A stretch of 64,000 nucleotides of DNA, from assembly GCA_052386675.1 (NCBI GenBank), contig JBQTJX010000003.1, forward strand, positions 5,079 to 69,078, read 5' to 3'. This DNA is from RBG-16-66-20 sp052386675 (GTDB lineage Bacteria > Pseudomonadota > Gammaproteobacteria > Burkholderiales > SG8-39). Below are positions 43,736 through 52,361 of this stretch, one piece after another. Numbering within the stretch: position 1 is the first letter of the stretch; each line of letters starts with the position of its first letter. Under the pieces are notes generated by a model. It did no database searches. It saw only the letters and a list, made by a program, of their open reading frames with translations, and had not been told where the DNA came from. A program made the translations under genes and the position numbers.

Positions 43736-44884
43736 CTAGGCCGCGACCTTCAATGCCAGCACGCCCACCGGGCCGGTCTTGCCCTTGAGCGCCATTTCGC
43801 GCCGGTCGAGGGTGGTGTCGCGACCGAGCAGCCGGTCCAGCGACAGCGCGGCGCGCGGCCCGATCAGGATCTCGTTGGCCTTCGCGTTCTGCATCAGGCG
43901 CGCGGCCACGTTCACCGCGTCGCCGATGATGGTATAGCTCACGAAGCTGGGCGCGCCGACGTTGCCCGCCACCACCTCGCCCGCCTCGATGCCGATGCCG
44001 ATGCCAAGGGAGAATCCATAGCGCGCCGCCCAGCGTGCGGCCACCGGCCCGAAGCGTTCGATCATGGTCCGCCCGCAGGCGACCGCGCGCTCCGCGGCGT
44101 CGGGTTGAGGCACCGGCACATTGAATCCGACCAGCAGGCTGTCCCCCGCCATGCTGAACACGGTGCCTTCATGGTCGTGCGCCGCCGAGGTGAGGACGGT
44201 GAAGAACTCGTTGAGCATCGGCACGATGCTGGACACCGGCACGCTCTCCGACAGCCGCGTGAAGCCGCGCAGGTCGGCGAACAGCGCCACCACGGCCGTG
44301 CGCTCGCTGAGGTTGCGGAACAGGCTCTGGCTGCCGGCGGCGTCGCTCAGCACGCGCTCGGCGAGCTGCGGCGACAGGTAGCGAGAGAAGGTCTTGCGGA
44401 TCGCCTCCTTCTCCTGCACCTCGGCAGCCAGGCGGCGCGCCTCCAGCTCCTTGCGGGTGTCGTGGAGCCGGCGCAGCGTCTTGACGCGCGCGATCAACTC
44501 CTCTCGCTTCACGGGCTTGGAAAGGAAGTCATCGGCGCCCGCCTCGATGCCGCGCACCCGGCTGTCCTGGTCCTCGAGCGCGGTCACCAGCACCACCGGG
44601 ATCAGCGCCGTGCTCTCGTCGGCCTTGACGCGGCGGCAGATCTCGAAGCCGTCGGGCCCCGGCATCATGACGTCGCACAGCACCAGGTCCGGCGCCTCGG
44701 TCATGATTTTCATCAGCGCACTGTCGCCGTCGTGGGCAACCAGCGTTTCCAGGCCCTCGCGCTTGAGCCACATCTGCAGGAAGCCGGCCATGTCGGGGTC
44801 GTCGTCGACGACCAATACCCGGAATTGTTCCTGTACCGGCGAAGGCGCGGGGCCTTCTTTCCGATCCCCACCCGGTTCAGGCAT
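43736..44884 (-). CDS. Receiver domain-class III adenylate/guanylate cyclase fusion
   Basis: This 382-residue protein has a receiver domain (about 20-140: DDDP, phosphoacceptor Asp71 in LVLCDVMMPGPDG, Lys in DDFLSKPV), a coiled linker (about 145-175) and a class III cyclase domain with both metal Asp residues (FADLRGFTRLSE, AGDSLLVGF) and the transition-state Asn and Arg (IIGDAVNVAARL). It is therefore expected to be active and to make cAMP or cGMP under phosphorelay control. It overlaps the HPt gene by 8 bp. Confidence 0.92.
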   Translation of the reverse strand: MPEPGGDRKEGPAPSPVQEQFRVLVVDDDPDMAGFLQMWLKREGLETLVAHDGDSALMKIMTEAPDLVLCDVMMPGPDGFEICRRVKADESTALIPVVLVTALEDQDSRVRGIEAGADDFLSKPVKREELIARVKTLRRLHDTRKELEARRLAAEVQEKEAIRKTFSRYLSPQLAERVLSDAAGSQSLFRNLSERTAVVALFADLRGFTRLSESVPVSSIVPMLNEFFTVLTSAAHDHEGTVFSMAGDSLLVGFNVPVPQPDAAERAVACGRTMIERFGPVAARWAARYGFSLGIGIGIEAGEVVAGNVGAPSFVSYTIIGDAVNVAARLMQNAKANEILIGPRAALSLDRLLGRDTTLDRREMALKGKTGPVGVLALKVAA

Positions 44885-45182
44885 AGACCACTTTGACTTT
44901 GGCCAGGTAGTCGGCGTAGTCGGCCAGGCAACGCTCGAGCGCCGCCTTGTCGGTGGCCTTGGCGTTGTCCTCGATCTGCTTGCCCAACGCCGAGACTTTC
45001 TCGAAGCCGTAGGAACTGCCCACGCCCTTCATGCGATGGCCCAGCTGGCGCAGCTTCTCCATGTCGCCCTTGTCGAGTGCGGCGCGTAACGCCTCGGCCT
45101 CCCTGGCACGGTTGGACAGGAAGGTGGGCACCAGGTCTTCGAGGTCCGCCTGGACCGTGACAACGTAGGTTTCGTCGCTCAT
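44877..45182 (-). CDS. HPt (histidine phosphotransfer) domain protein
   Basis: This 101-residue four-helix HPt protein has phosphoacceptor His49 in RQLGHRMKGVGSSYGF. It is encoded upstream of the receiver-cyclase and receiver-kinase genes, so it could shuttle phosphate between the hybrid receivers and the sensor kinase in this cluster. The start MSDETYVV at 45180-45182 is preferred; a TATAAT sits only 7 bp upstream. Confidence 0.9.
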   Translation of the reverse strand: MSDETYVVTVQADLEDLVPTFLSNRAREAEALRAALDKGDMEKLRQLGHRMKGVGSSYGFEKVSALGKQIEDNAKATDKAALERCLADYADYLAKVKVVYA

Positions 45183-45189
45183 GAGGGGC

Positions 45190-45195
45190 ATTATA
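45190..45195 (-). promoter_or_regulatory. -10 box directly upstream of the HPt gene
   Basis: A perfect TATAAT on the minus strand ends 7 bp before the HPt start codon, predicting a leaderless transcript. The -35 region is not convincing. Confidence 0.4.
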
Positions 45196-45245
45196 GGGAA
45201 CATTGTCGGACATCCCTGCGCCGCGATCCGGCCCTGGTGTCAAGC

Positions 45246-48200
45246 TTAGTGAAAGTCCCTTGAGCGCAGGGCGAGGCTGCCGAACAGCGGCTCGAGCATC
45301 CGGCCATGGTCCCGCAGCCGCCGGGCCACCAGGTGAACCACGTCGCCTTCACGTTCGACCACGCCCTCCACCCCGAGCAGGCGAGCCCCCAGCAGTTCCC
45401 GGCGCTGGCGCTCTGCGAGATCGCGCCAGACGATGACGTTGACGCAGCCGGTCTCGTCCTCCAGTGTCACGAAGGTGACCCCGCTCGCGGTGTCCGGACG
45501 CTGCCGGCAGGTGACCAGCCCGGCGGCGAGCGCGCGGCGGCCGTGTGCGACCGCGCGCAGTGCCTCGGCGCTCGCCAGCCCCGCCGCCTCCAGTTGCGGC
45601 CGCAACAAGGCCAGGGGGTGGCGGCCCAGAGTGAGGCCGAGGCTATCGTAGTCGGCGGCGATCGCCTCGGCCTCGCCGGAGGGCGCGAGCGGCACAGCGG
45701 CGTCCTCGCGCGGCGCGGCCATCGCCGGCCGACCCTCGCTTCCAGAGGCGAGCCAGTGCGCGTTGCGGCGGTGCCCCGCCAGCGGGTGCAGCGCATCGGC
45801 CGCTGCCAGGCAAGCCAGGTCCCTGCGGTCCAGGCCTGCGCGCCGCGCCAGTTCGTCCACGGTGGAAAACGGACGCGCCGAAACGACGCGGCGGCCGGCA
45901 ACCTCGGCCAACCCGCCGACCATGCGCAATCCGAGACGGACGGCAGGCGCCGCGGGCACTGCGCCCTGCTCCAGCGTGCAGTCCCAGTCGCTCAGGCAGG
46001 CGTCCACCCCGCGTACCTCGACGCCGTGGCGGCGCGCGTCCTGCACCAGCTGCGAAGGCGAGTAAAAGCCCATCGGCTGGCTGTTGAGGAGCGCGGCGAG
46101 GAAAGCCGCCGGGTGGTGGCGCTTCAGCCACGCCGAGACGTAGACCAGCAGCGCGAAGCTCGCCGAATGCGATTCCGGGAAACCGTAGTCGCCGAAGCCG
46201 AGGATCTGGCGGTAGATCGCGTCGGCGAAGGCCGGCGCATAGCCATTCTGCGCCATGCCCTGCTTCAATCGGGCCTCGAATGGCTCCAGGCCGCCCTTCT
46301 TCTTCCACGCCGCCATGGAGCGGCGCAGCGCATCGGCCTCGCCGGGGGAGAATCCGGCCGCGACCATCGCCAGCTGCATCACCTGCTCCTGGAAGATGGG
46401 CACGCCCAGCGTCCTCGACAGCACCGCCTCGACCGCCTTGCTCGGATAGATCACCGGTTCCAGCTTCTGCCGGCGGCGCAGGTAGGGATGCACCATGCCG
46501 CCCTGGATCGGGCCCGGGCGCACGATCGCCACCTCGATCACCAGGTCGTAGAAATTCTCCGGTCGCAGGCGCGGCAACATGCTCATCTGCGCGCGCGACT
46601 CGATCTGGAACACGCCCACGGTATCGGCCTCGCGGATCATGGCGTAGGTGTCCGGGTCCTCCGCGGGCACGCGGCGCATGTCCTCCAGGCCGATGAAATG
46701 CAGCGCCTTGCGGATCGCGGTCAGCATGCCCAGGGCCAGCACGTCCACCTTCAGCAGGCCGAGCGACTCCAGGTCGTCCTTGTCCCACTGGATCACCGTG
46801 CGATCGGCCATGACCGCGTTCTCCACCGGCACCAGCTCCGCCAGCGGTCCGCGCGAAATGACGAAGCCGCCGACGTGCTGCGACAGGTGGCGCGGGAAGC
46901 CGACCAGGTCCCCGGCGAGCGCGAGCAGGCGCTGCACCGCGGTGTCCTCCGGGTCGAGGCCCGCCTCGGCCAGGCGCGCGGGCAGAACCGCGCGCCCGTC
47001 CCACCACGACAGCGTCTTCGCCACGCGCTCCAGCTGCGCGGGCTCGAAGCCGAGCGCCCGGCCCATGTCGCGCAAGGCGCTCCTGGGCCGGTAGCAGATC
47101 ACCGTGGCCGCAAGTGCCGCGCGTTCGCGGCCGTATTTCCCGTACACGTACTGGATCACCTCCTCGCGCCGCTCGTGCTCGAAATCGACGTCAATGTCCG
47201 GCGGCTCGTTTCTTTCCTTTGACACGAAGCGCTCGAACAGCATGCTCATGCGCGCCGGATCCACCTCGGTGATGCCCAGGCAATAGCAGACCGCGGAATT
47301 CGCCGCCGAGCCGCGGCCCTGGCACAGGATGCCGAGCGAACGCGCATGACGTACCACGTCGTGCACAGTGAGGAAGAAGGGCTCGTAGCCAAGCTCCGCG
47401 ATGAGCGCCAGCTCGTGCCCGACGAGGTCCCGCACCGGTGCCGGCGCGCCGCCGGGGAAACGCCAGGCGAGACCTTCCTGCGCCAGCTTGCCCAGCCAGC
47501 TCGCGGGCGTCTCGCCCGCGGGCACCAGTTCTTCGGGGTACTCGTAGCGCAGCGCATCGAGCGAGAAGGCGCAGCGCGCCGCGACCGCCAGCGTTTCCGC
47601 AAGCAGTTCCGCCGGGTAGATCTGCGCCAGCCGGGCGCGCAGCCGCAGGTGCCGCTCGCCATTCGGGAACAGCGCGTGGCCGCAGTCCTGCACCGGCTTG
47701 CCCACGCGCACCGCGGTGAGCGCGTCCTGCAGCCGGCGGCGCGAACGTGCATGCATGTGCACGTCGCCCGCGGCCACGAGCGGCAGCCCGCTCGCGCGCG
47801 ACAACTCCCGCAACCGCGCCAGCTCCACGCGGTCATCCGACCCCGCATGCAGTTCCGCCGCAATCCACGCCCGCCCCCGGAAATCATTGATGAAATCAGG
47901 GACAGACCACGTTTTTCCGTCGGAGAAATCGTGGTCTGTCCCTGTTTCTTTCCCTGCTTCCGGGAGCCAGAGGGCGAGCAGGCCGCTCCAGGCGACGCGC
48001 GCCACGTCTTCCCGCGCAAGCGCGTAGGCGCCCTTCTTCGCGCGCCGGCGGCCGGTGGTGATGAGACCGCAAAGCGCGCCGTAGGCTCGGCGATCGGGCG
48101 CGAGCAGCACCAGCCTGTCGCCCTCCTGCAGCCGGAACTCCGCGCCGATGAGCAGCTTCAGGCCGTGCTGCTTCGCCGCGACGTGCGCGCGCACGATGCC

Positions 48201-48347
48201 GGCGAGGGAACACTCGTCGGTGAGCGCCAGCGCTGCATAGCCCAGCGCGGCGGCGCGCGCCGCCAGTTCCTCCGGCTGCGACGCCCCGCGCAGGAACGAG
48301 AAGTTCGACAGGCAGTGCAGCTCGGCATAGTCAGGCAAAGATGCCAT
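45246..48347 (-). CDS. dnaE2: Error-prone DNA polymerase III alpha subunit (DnaE2/ImuC)
   Basis: This is the 1033-residue translesion polymerase of the ImuA-ImuB-DnaE2 mutasome. It has an N-terminal PHP domain (ELHCLSNFSFLRGAS), the palm with catalytic Asp residues (PDIDVDFEHERR, CQGRGSAANS), the finger region and a C-terminal OB domain (GVTFVTLEDETGCVNVIVW). Residues about 132-151 contain GTDHDFSDGKTWSVP, encoded by a REP-like repeat inserted in frame within the PHP domain. It overlaps imuB by 17 bp and is controlled by the LexA box in front of imuA. Confidence 0.95.
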   Translation of the reverse strand: MASLPDYAELHCLSNFSFLRGASQPEELAARAAALGYAALALTDECSLAGIVRAHVAAKQHGLKLLIGAEFRLQEGDRLVLLAPDRRAYGALCGLITTGRRRAKKGAYALAREDVARVAWSGLLALWLPEAGKETGTDHDFSDGKTWSVPDFINDFRGRAWIAAELHAGSDDRVELARLRELSRASGLPLVAAGDVHMHARSRRRLQDALTAVRVGKPVQDCGHALFPNGERHLRLRARLAQIYPAELLAETLAVAARCAFSLDALRYEYPEELVPAGETPASWLGKLAQEGLAWRFPGGAPAPVRDLVGHELALIAELGYEPFFLTVHDVVRHARSLGILCQGRGSAANSAVCYCLGITEVDPARMSMLFERFVSKERNEPPDIDVDFEHERREEVIQYVYGKYGRERAALAATVICYRPRSALRDMGRALGFEPAQLERVAKTLSWWDGRAVLPARLAEAGLDPEDTAVQRLLALAGDLVGFPRHLSQHVGGFVISRGPLAELVPVENAVMADRTVIQWDKDDLESLGLLKVDVLALGMLTAIRKALHFIGLEDMRRVPAEDPDTYAMIREADTVGVFQIESRAQMSMLPRLRPENFYDLVIEVAIVRPGPIQGGMVHPYLRRRQKLEPVIYPSKAVEAVLSRTLGVPIFQEQVMQLAMVAAGFSPGEADALRRSMAAWKKKGGLEPFEARLKQGMAQNGYAPAFADAIYRQILGFGDYGFPESHSASFALLVYVSAWLKRHHPAAFLAALLNSQPMGFYSPSQLVQDARRHGVEVRGVDACLSDWDCTLEQGAVPAAPAVRLGLRMVGGLAEVAGRRVVSARPFSTVDELARRAGLDRRDLACLAAADALHPLAGHRRNAHWLASGSEGRPAMAAPREDAAVPLAPSGEAEAIAADYDSLGLTLGRHPLALLRPQLEAAGLASAEALRAVAHGRRALAAGLVTCRQRPDTASGVTFVTLEDETGCVNVIVWRDLAERQRRELLGARLLGVEGVVEREGDVVHLVARRLRDHGRMLEPLFGSLALRSRDFH
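47897..47944. repeat. REP-like inverted repeat inside dnaE2
   Basis: The 15-bp outer arms CAGGGACAGACCACG (47897-47911) and its complement (47930-47944) match the intergenic element at 36256-36303; the inner part is slightly degenerate (one mismatch, 18-base middle). It lies in the dnaE2 reading frame without disrupting it, in a loop of the PHP domain. Confidence 0.85.
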
Positions 48348-49560
48348 GCACCCGCCAGCCTTCCGCGTCCCGGTACACCCAGACGAGGGAACCCCGTGCC
48401 CGCGCGACGAAGTAATCGCGGCGCACCTCTCTCCCGTCCCACCATCCTGACTCGATCCGCTCAGGCCCGGCGAGCAACTCGAGGCCGCCTTCCTCGACCC
48501 CTTTCAGCGCGCGCGGCGGCTCGACCAGCCACAGCGGGCGCGCGCCGGGTCCCGGCGCCTCCCTTACCCCGCGCGTTCCGGCCTCGACCGGCTTCCAGGC
48601 GAACTCCGGGCGGTGCTCGGCGTGCAGTCCCAGGCCATGGACCGCACCACGGCCAAAGCGGGCCTGCAGGCGCTCGACCAGGCGCAGCCAGTCTTCTCCG
48701 CCGCCCTCCTCCCCGAACAAGCCACGGCTGTGCCCGTCGAGCGGCACAATGTCCGCCGCCGACAGCCGCACCGCCTCGGCCAACGCCACGAGTGGCCGGC
48801 GCTCCAGCCGCTCGCGCAGCAGGTGCGCGAAATGCCCCGCATCCCGCGCCGGCGCGGCCAGGCCGACCTCGACCGTGGTGGCCGATGCCTTCGCATGGAA
48901 CAGCTCCAGGGTGAAGCGGCGCACGCCGCTGTGGCGCGCCGCGAGGAAACCCTCCAGCCCGGTGAGCAGGCGCCGGGCCGCAAACAGCACGGCGGCCGCC
49001 TCGAACACCGGCACCGGCAGTTCCAGCCGCGCCTCGAAACGCGCCGGCGGAACGTAGAGCCGCCGCGGTTCCGGGATGCGTCCCAGCGCTTGGTCGAGTT
49101 CGTCCACCAGCGCCTGGCCGAAGCGCCGCGCCACGCCCTCACGCGGCAGCGCTAGCAGTCCGCCCAGGTCCCGGATGCCCAGCCCCTGCAGCAGCTTCAG
49201 CCGGTCTGCCGGAAGGCCGAGTACCGCGACCGGCAACTGTTCAAGAGGTAATCCGCCGCCCGCCGCCCGCCAGAGCGCCGCGCGCGCGGTGTGTGCGAAG
49301 GCGAGCACGCCTTCGAAGCCCAGCTGAGCGAGGCCGGTGCGGATCCCGCGCGCGAGTTTCCCCGCGCCGCCGTACAGGCGCAGGCTGCCCGCGACCTCGG
49401 CTGTCAGGCCCCCGGGCGGCTCAAGCGACACCTTGGGGGTGTAGCGCCCCATCCAGGCCGCGATCGCTTCGAGCGCCTCGCGCCCGGCTTCAGGCGGCGC
49501 ATGCCCGCGTGCGAGCGCCTGCGACTCGATCCCAGGCAGGTGCAGGGCTACCCACAGCAT
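48331..49560 (-). CDS. imuB: ImuB, Y-family polymerase-like protein
   Basis: ImuB is a catalytically inactive Y-family homologue that links DnaE2 to the beta clamp. The 409-residue product begins MLWVALHLPGIESQALA, lacking the DxD acidic residues of active Y-family polymerases, and carries the helix-hairpin-helix segment LKLLQGLGIRDLGGLLALPREGVARRFG. The C-terminal part ends in a WxVHGxF-type tail. The ATG complementary to 49558-49560 lies 71 bp inside imuA. Confidence 0.92.
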   Translation of the reverse strand: MLWVALHLPGIESQALARGHAPPEAGREALEAIAAWMGRYTPKVSLEPPGGLTAEVAGSLRLYGGAGKLARGIRTGLAQLGFEGVLAFAHTARAALWRAAGGGLPLEQLPVAVLGLPADRLKLLQGLGIRDLGGLLALPREGVARRFGQALVDELDQALGRIPEPRRLYVPPARFEARLELPVPVFEAAAVLFAARRLLTGLEGFLAARHSGVRRFTLELFHAKASATTVEVGLAAPARDAGHFAHLLRERLERRPLVALAEAVRLSAADIVPLDGHSRGLFGEEGGGEDWLRLVERLQARFGRGAVHGLGLHAEHRPEFAWKPVEAGTRGVREAPGPGARPLWLVEPPRALKGVEEGGLELLAGPERIESGWWDGREVRRDYFVARARGSLVWVYRDAEGWRVHGIFA

Positions 49561-50188
49561 GGATCGGCCTTCCGATGTGGAAATGCAGCGGTGCGCGCGC
49601 AGGCGCGCCACGGCGCTTGAGGACATGGACGAGGACCTGCCCCCCGGCTGGTTCCAGGGCGAGGCGCAGGCGCGCCGGCGAGGCTTCCTCCGCCGCGGCC
49701 AGCGGACGAAACAGCACGACGAACGCCGGCCCGCCCTCGGCGGCCACCGCCAGCCGGCGCAGTTCCGGATAGCCCGGGCGCTGCGGCCAGGCCAGCAGAG
49801 CGTGGAAGGCGCGCGAGCGCAACGCCTGCTCGGCGGCCCACAGCGCATCGCGCCGCCCCGGCGCGCGCACCACGGTGAGGTACTCCAGCGCCACGCCCGC
49901 CGCAGCGAGCGCCGGGGCGTAAGGCAGATGCGGCGGCGCCAGCCAGGCCACACGCTGACCAGCGGCGGTCAGCCGGGCGAGCGCTGGCAGCACCAGCTGC
50001 AGCTCACCGATGCCCTCGGTTCCGGATAGAACCTCGCTCAGCGCCCCGGTGGGCCAGCCGCCGCCGGGCAACTCGCAATCGAGAGACGGGAGACCGGTGG
50101 CGATGGCAGGCGCGCCCGCGGTCGGTGCGGCGCCACGCCAGAGGTCCTGTCGCCGGAGAAGGGGTACGAGGGAATCGAGGGGCATCAT
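49490..50188 (-). CDS. imuA: ImuA, RecA-like translesion accessory protein
   Basis: ImuA is the RecA-fold partner of ImuB and DnaE2 in SOS mutagenesis. The 232-residue product has IATGLPSLDCELPGGGWPTGALSEVLSGTEGIGELQLVLPALARL, a RecA-like start with a degenerate P-loop, followed by VAWLAPPHLPYAPALAAAGV. The first of two tandem ATG codons (50186-50188) is only 6 bp after a perfect LexA box, so its transcription is directly blocked by LexA. Confidence 0.93.
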   Translation of the reverse strand: MMPLDSLVPLLRRQDLWRGAAPTAGAPAIATGLPSLDCELPGGGWPTGALSEVLSGTEGIGELQLVLPALARLTAAGQRVAWLAPPHLPYAPALAAAGVALEYLTVVRAPGRRDALWAAEQALRSRAFHALLAWPQRPGYPELRRLAVAAEGGPAFVVLFRPLAAAEEASPARLRLALEPAGGQVLVHVLKRRGAPARAPLHFHIGRPIHAVGSPAPAWDRVAGARTRACAA

Positions 50189-50193
50189 GGATA

Positions 50194-50209
50194 CTGTATA
50201 TAAACACAG
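50194..50209 (-). promoter_or_regulatory. LexA (SOS) box of the imuA-imuB-dnaE2 operon
   Basis: CTGTGTTTATATACAG on the minus strand is a perfect CTGT-N8-ACAG LexA box. A TTGCCC -35-like hexamer at 50221-50226 places the -10 within the box. This explains damage induction of imuA-imuB-dnaE2. Confidence 0.9.
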
Positions 50210-50244
50210 TCTCCGGGCCCGGGCAAGCCCCGCCCTCGCTTTTG

Positions 50245-51744
50245 CTACTTCTTCTTCAGCTGCTTGACCTGCGCCATGTAGGCGGAGAGGAAATCTCGCC
50301 CGAACACCTTGTTGAAGTCGTCGTTCGCGTCGCGCGCCAGCTTCTGCTGGTAGGTGGCGAACAGCCCCCACAGCTTGGCCTTGCGGTTCAGGCCCAGGCC
50401 GCCGGAGGACTTCTCCAGGTCCTCTTCCAGCTTCTTCGGATCGAAGCGCGCCACCGCTCCCAGGATCGCGGCGCGCATCCCGGCGATCAGGGCGGCTTCA
50501 TGCGCGCGCATGTCGTCGAAGGCGTCGCTCACCGCCTGCACCGGGGTGAGGAAGCCGCCGGAGCGCTCCTTCGGATCGAACAGGAAATCGATCGCCTCCT
50601 GCGGGTCGGCCATCAGCTTGAGCGGGTTGTTGTCGCGCGAGGCGACCATGGTGCGGTCCTCGGCGCGGAATTCCTTCTTCGCCTCGGCGCGCGCCACCAG
50701 CAGCGCCATGACGCCGTCGATGGCGGCGCGCGTGATGGCGCCGCACTGGCGCAGATACTGCTCCGCCTCGGCGTCGCTGGCGAAACTGCGCGGCGGCAGC
50801 CCGGCGCCCTCGAGGAAGACCCGCAACGCCTCCTGCGCACCCGGCCCGGCTGCCCCGCCCTCGGGCTGCGGAAAGGTCGTCTCCGCAGGTCGAGTGCGCA
50901 GCAGCGTCTGCTCCAGGAACACGCTGCGGTCCTCGTACGGCACTTCCGGTTCCGCGGGCGAAGGCTTCGGCAAGTCGTCGCCTTTGGCTGGTTCGTCAAA
51001 AAAGCCGTCTTCCGGCGGCGGCAGGTTGCGCAGCAGCGTCACTTCCTTGAACACGCTGTCCTCGACGGATTCCTCCGCGGGCCCGGATCCCTCTTTCCGT
51101 CCGTCCATGGACTTGCCCATGTAGGTCGGCTCTTCGAACATGTCCGCCGGCGGCGGCGCACCGGTATAGGTCGCCTCGGCAAACACGCTGTCGTCCGTCG
51201 CTGGCGCCTTGGGTGCCTGCTCGGGCATCGGTTGCGTCACGGCCGCCGGCTGCGATTCCGGCTCCGGCGCCGGTTCGGGATCAAGCAGTATGTCGGGCAC
51301 CTCCGGCACCGGCTGGCCGATGAAGGTCGGCTCCGCGATCGGTGACCGGGTGATGAACGTCGGTTCCTCAAGCGGGGACCGGGTAATGAAGGTCGGCTCG
51401 GATGCGTCGGCGAGCGGCGGCGGCGGCGCTGGCGGCACCAGCTCGATTTCGTATTCGCCGATCTCGACCCGATCGCCGCCGCGCAACTGCACCCGGCTGC
51501 CCGGATCGTGCCGCTGTCCCGCGACGAACACCGGGTTGACCTTGGACACCACGTTCAGCCAGTACTCTCCGTCCTCGACGTTCAGCTCCGCGTGCACCCG
51601 CGATACCCACTTCTTGGGATCCTCGAGGTGCAGCAGGCACTCCGTGCCGCGGCCAATGGTGATGCGCGCATTGTCGAACGCGCGTTCGCGCAGCAGCGTC
51701 GGGCTGGCGCTGCCCTTCTGGTACAGCTTCAGCGCGAGAGTCAT
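50245..51744 (-). CDS. tagH: Type VI secretion-associated FHA domain protein TagH
   Basis: The 499-residue product has an N-terminal FHA domain that binds phosphothreonine (ITIGRGTECLLHL, VSRVHAELN; about 20-95), a long Pro/acidic linker (about 105-300) and the C-terminal TagH/ImpI domain (ALRVFLEGAGLPP... ending DFNKVFGRDFLSAYMAQVKQLKKK). In characterised systems Fha/TagH is activated by the PpkA kinase and drives T6SS assembly. The linker holds seven spaced threonine motifs (Thr 118, 129, 140, 192, 207, 236, 280; E-P-T-F-I-T-R and related). It starts in an ATGA overlap with the tagF stop and is the last gene of the operon. Confidence 0.88.
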   Translation of the reverse strand: MTLALKLYQKGSASPTLLRERAFDNARITIGRGTECLLHLEDPKKWVSRVHAELNVEDGEYWLNVVSKVNPVFVAGQRHDPGSRVQLRGGDRVEIGEYEIELVPPAPPPPLADASEPTFITRSPLEEPTFITRSPIAEPTFIGQPVPEVPDILLDPEPAPEPESQPAAVTQPMPEQAPKAPATDDSVFAEATYTGAPPPADMFEEPTYMGKSMDGRKEGSGPAEESVEDSVFKEVTLLRNLPPPEDGFFDEPAKGDDLPKPSPAEPEVPYEDRSVFLEQTLLRTRPAETTFPQPEGGAAGPGAQEALRVFLEGAGLPPRSFASDAEAEQYLRQCGAITRAAIDGVMALLVARAEAKKEFRAEDRTMVASRDNNPLKLMADPQEAIDFLFDPKERSGGFLTPVQAVSDAFDDMRAHEAALIAGMRAAILGAVARFDPKKLEEDLEKSSGGLGLNRKAKLWGLFATYQQKLARDANDDFNKVFGRDFLSAYMAQVKQLKKK

Positions 51745-52361
51745 GATGCTGCCGCGACCTGGATGGGTTTGCCGGTAAGCATGGTGCAGTATTGCTCGAT
51801 GTCCGGGAGCCCTTCAATCGTGAACTGCATCCCGGAAGCCACTTCGGAGGTCTCGCTGGACCAGGCGCTGCAGGGTTTCAACCGTGCTGCGGAGGGCGCA
51901 GCGCGGTCGATCCGGCAATCCGGGAGCGGGAGCGCGGCGATGGAATCGTCGAAGGCGCTGATCTCGATCGCCGGCGACAGCGCCTCGGTGCCGAGCATCT
52001 CCGCCATGGCGAACCAACTGCCCATCGCCGCCAGCGCTGCATCCGGGTCGAGCGATCCGGCCTCGAGGCCGCAGACCAGCGTGAGCGGGTAGTAGCGGCC
52101 AACCGAATCCACGCTCGGCACCATGACGCCGCACCATGCGCGCGGCGAGAGCACGCCGGGGGCGAGGACGAAGCGCCAGGCCGGCGCCGACAGGAAGCTT
52201 TCCTGCCAGCGCTCGCGCAAGCGCTCGCGGCTGCCGGCGAGGACCGCGAGCAGCCATTGCTCCCAGGGCGCGGCGAATGCCGGCTCCACCCTGCGCGAAA
52301 GGAAATCCCCGCTCGAGGGCAGCTTGCCGGTCCAGCCGCAGCGAGCCATGGGCGCGTTCAC
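51741..52361 (-). CDS. tagF: Type VI secretion-associated protein TagF
   Basis: TagF-family proteins are post-translational repressors or modulators of the T6SS. The 206-residue product has the family start GWTGKLPSSGDFLSRRVEPAFAAPWEQWL, FVLAPGVLSPRAWCGVMVPSVDSVGRYYPLTL, and the same length as stand-alone TagF. I chose the GTG at 52359-52361, which forms a GTGA overlap with the tssM stop; an ATG at 52347-52349 is an alternative 4 residues in. In Pseudomonas TagF acts in the same regulatory circuit as PpkA and Fha, matching this gene order. Confidence 0.85.
   Translation of the reverse strand: MNAPMARCGWTGKLPSSGDFLSRRVEPAFAAPWEQWLLAVLAGSRERLRERWQESFLSAPAWRFVLAPGVLSPRAWCGVMVPSVDSVGRYYPLTLVCGLEAGSLDPDAALAAMGSWFAMAEMLGTEALSPAIEISAFDDSIAALPLPDCRIDRAAPSAARLKPCSAWSSETSEVASGMQFTIEGLPDIEQYCTMLTGKPIQVAAAS

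Noticed and set aside
45306..47222. 638-codon plus-strand frame opposite dnaE2
   Set aside because: Shadow frame; rich in His, Arg and Gln with no domain pattern.
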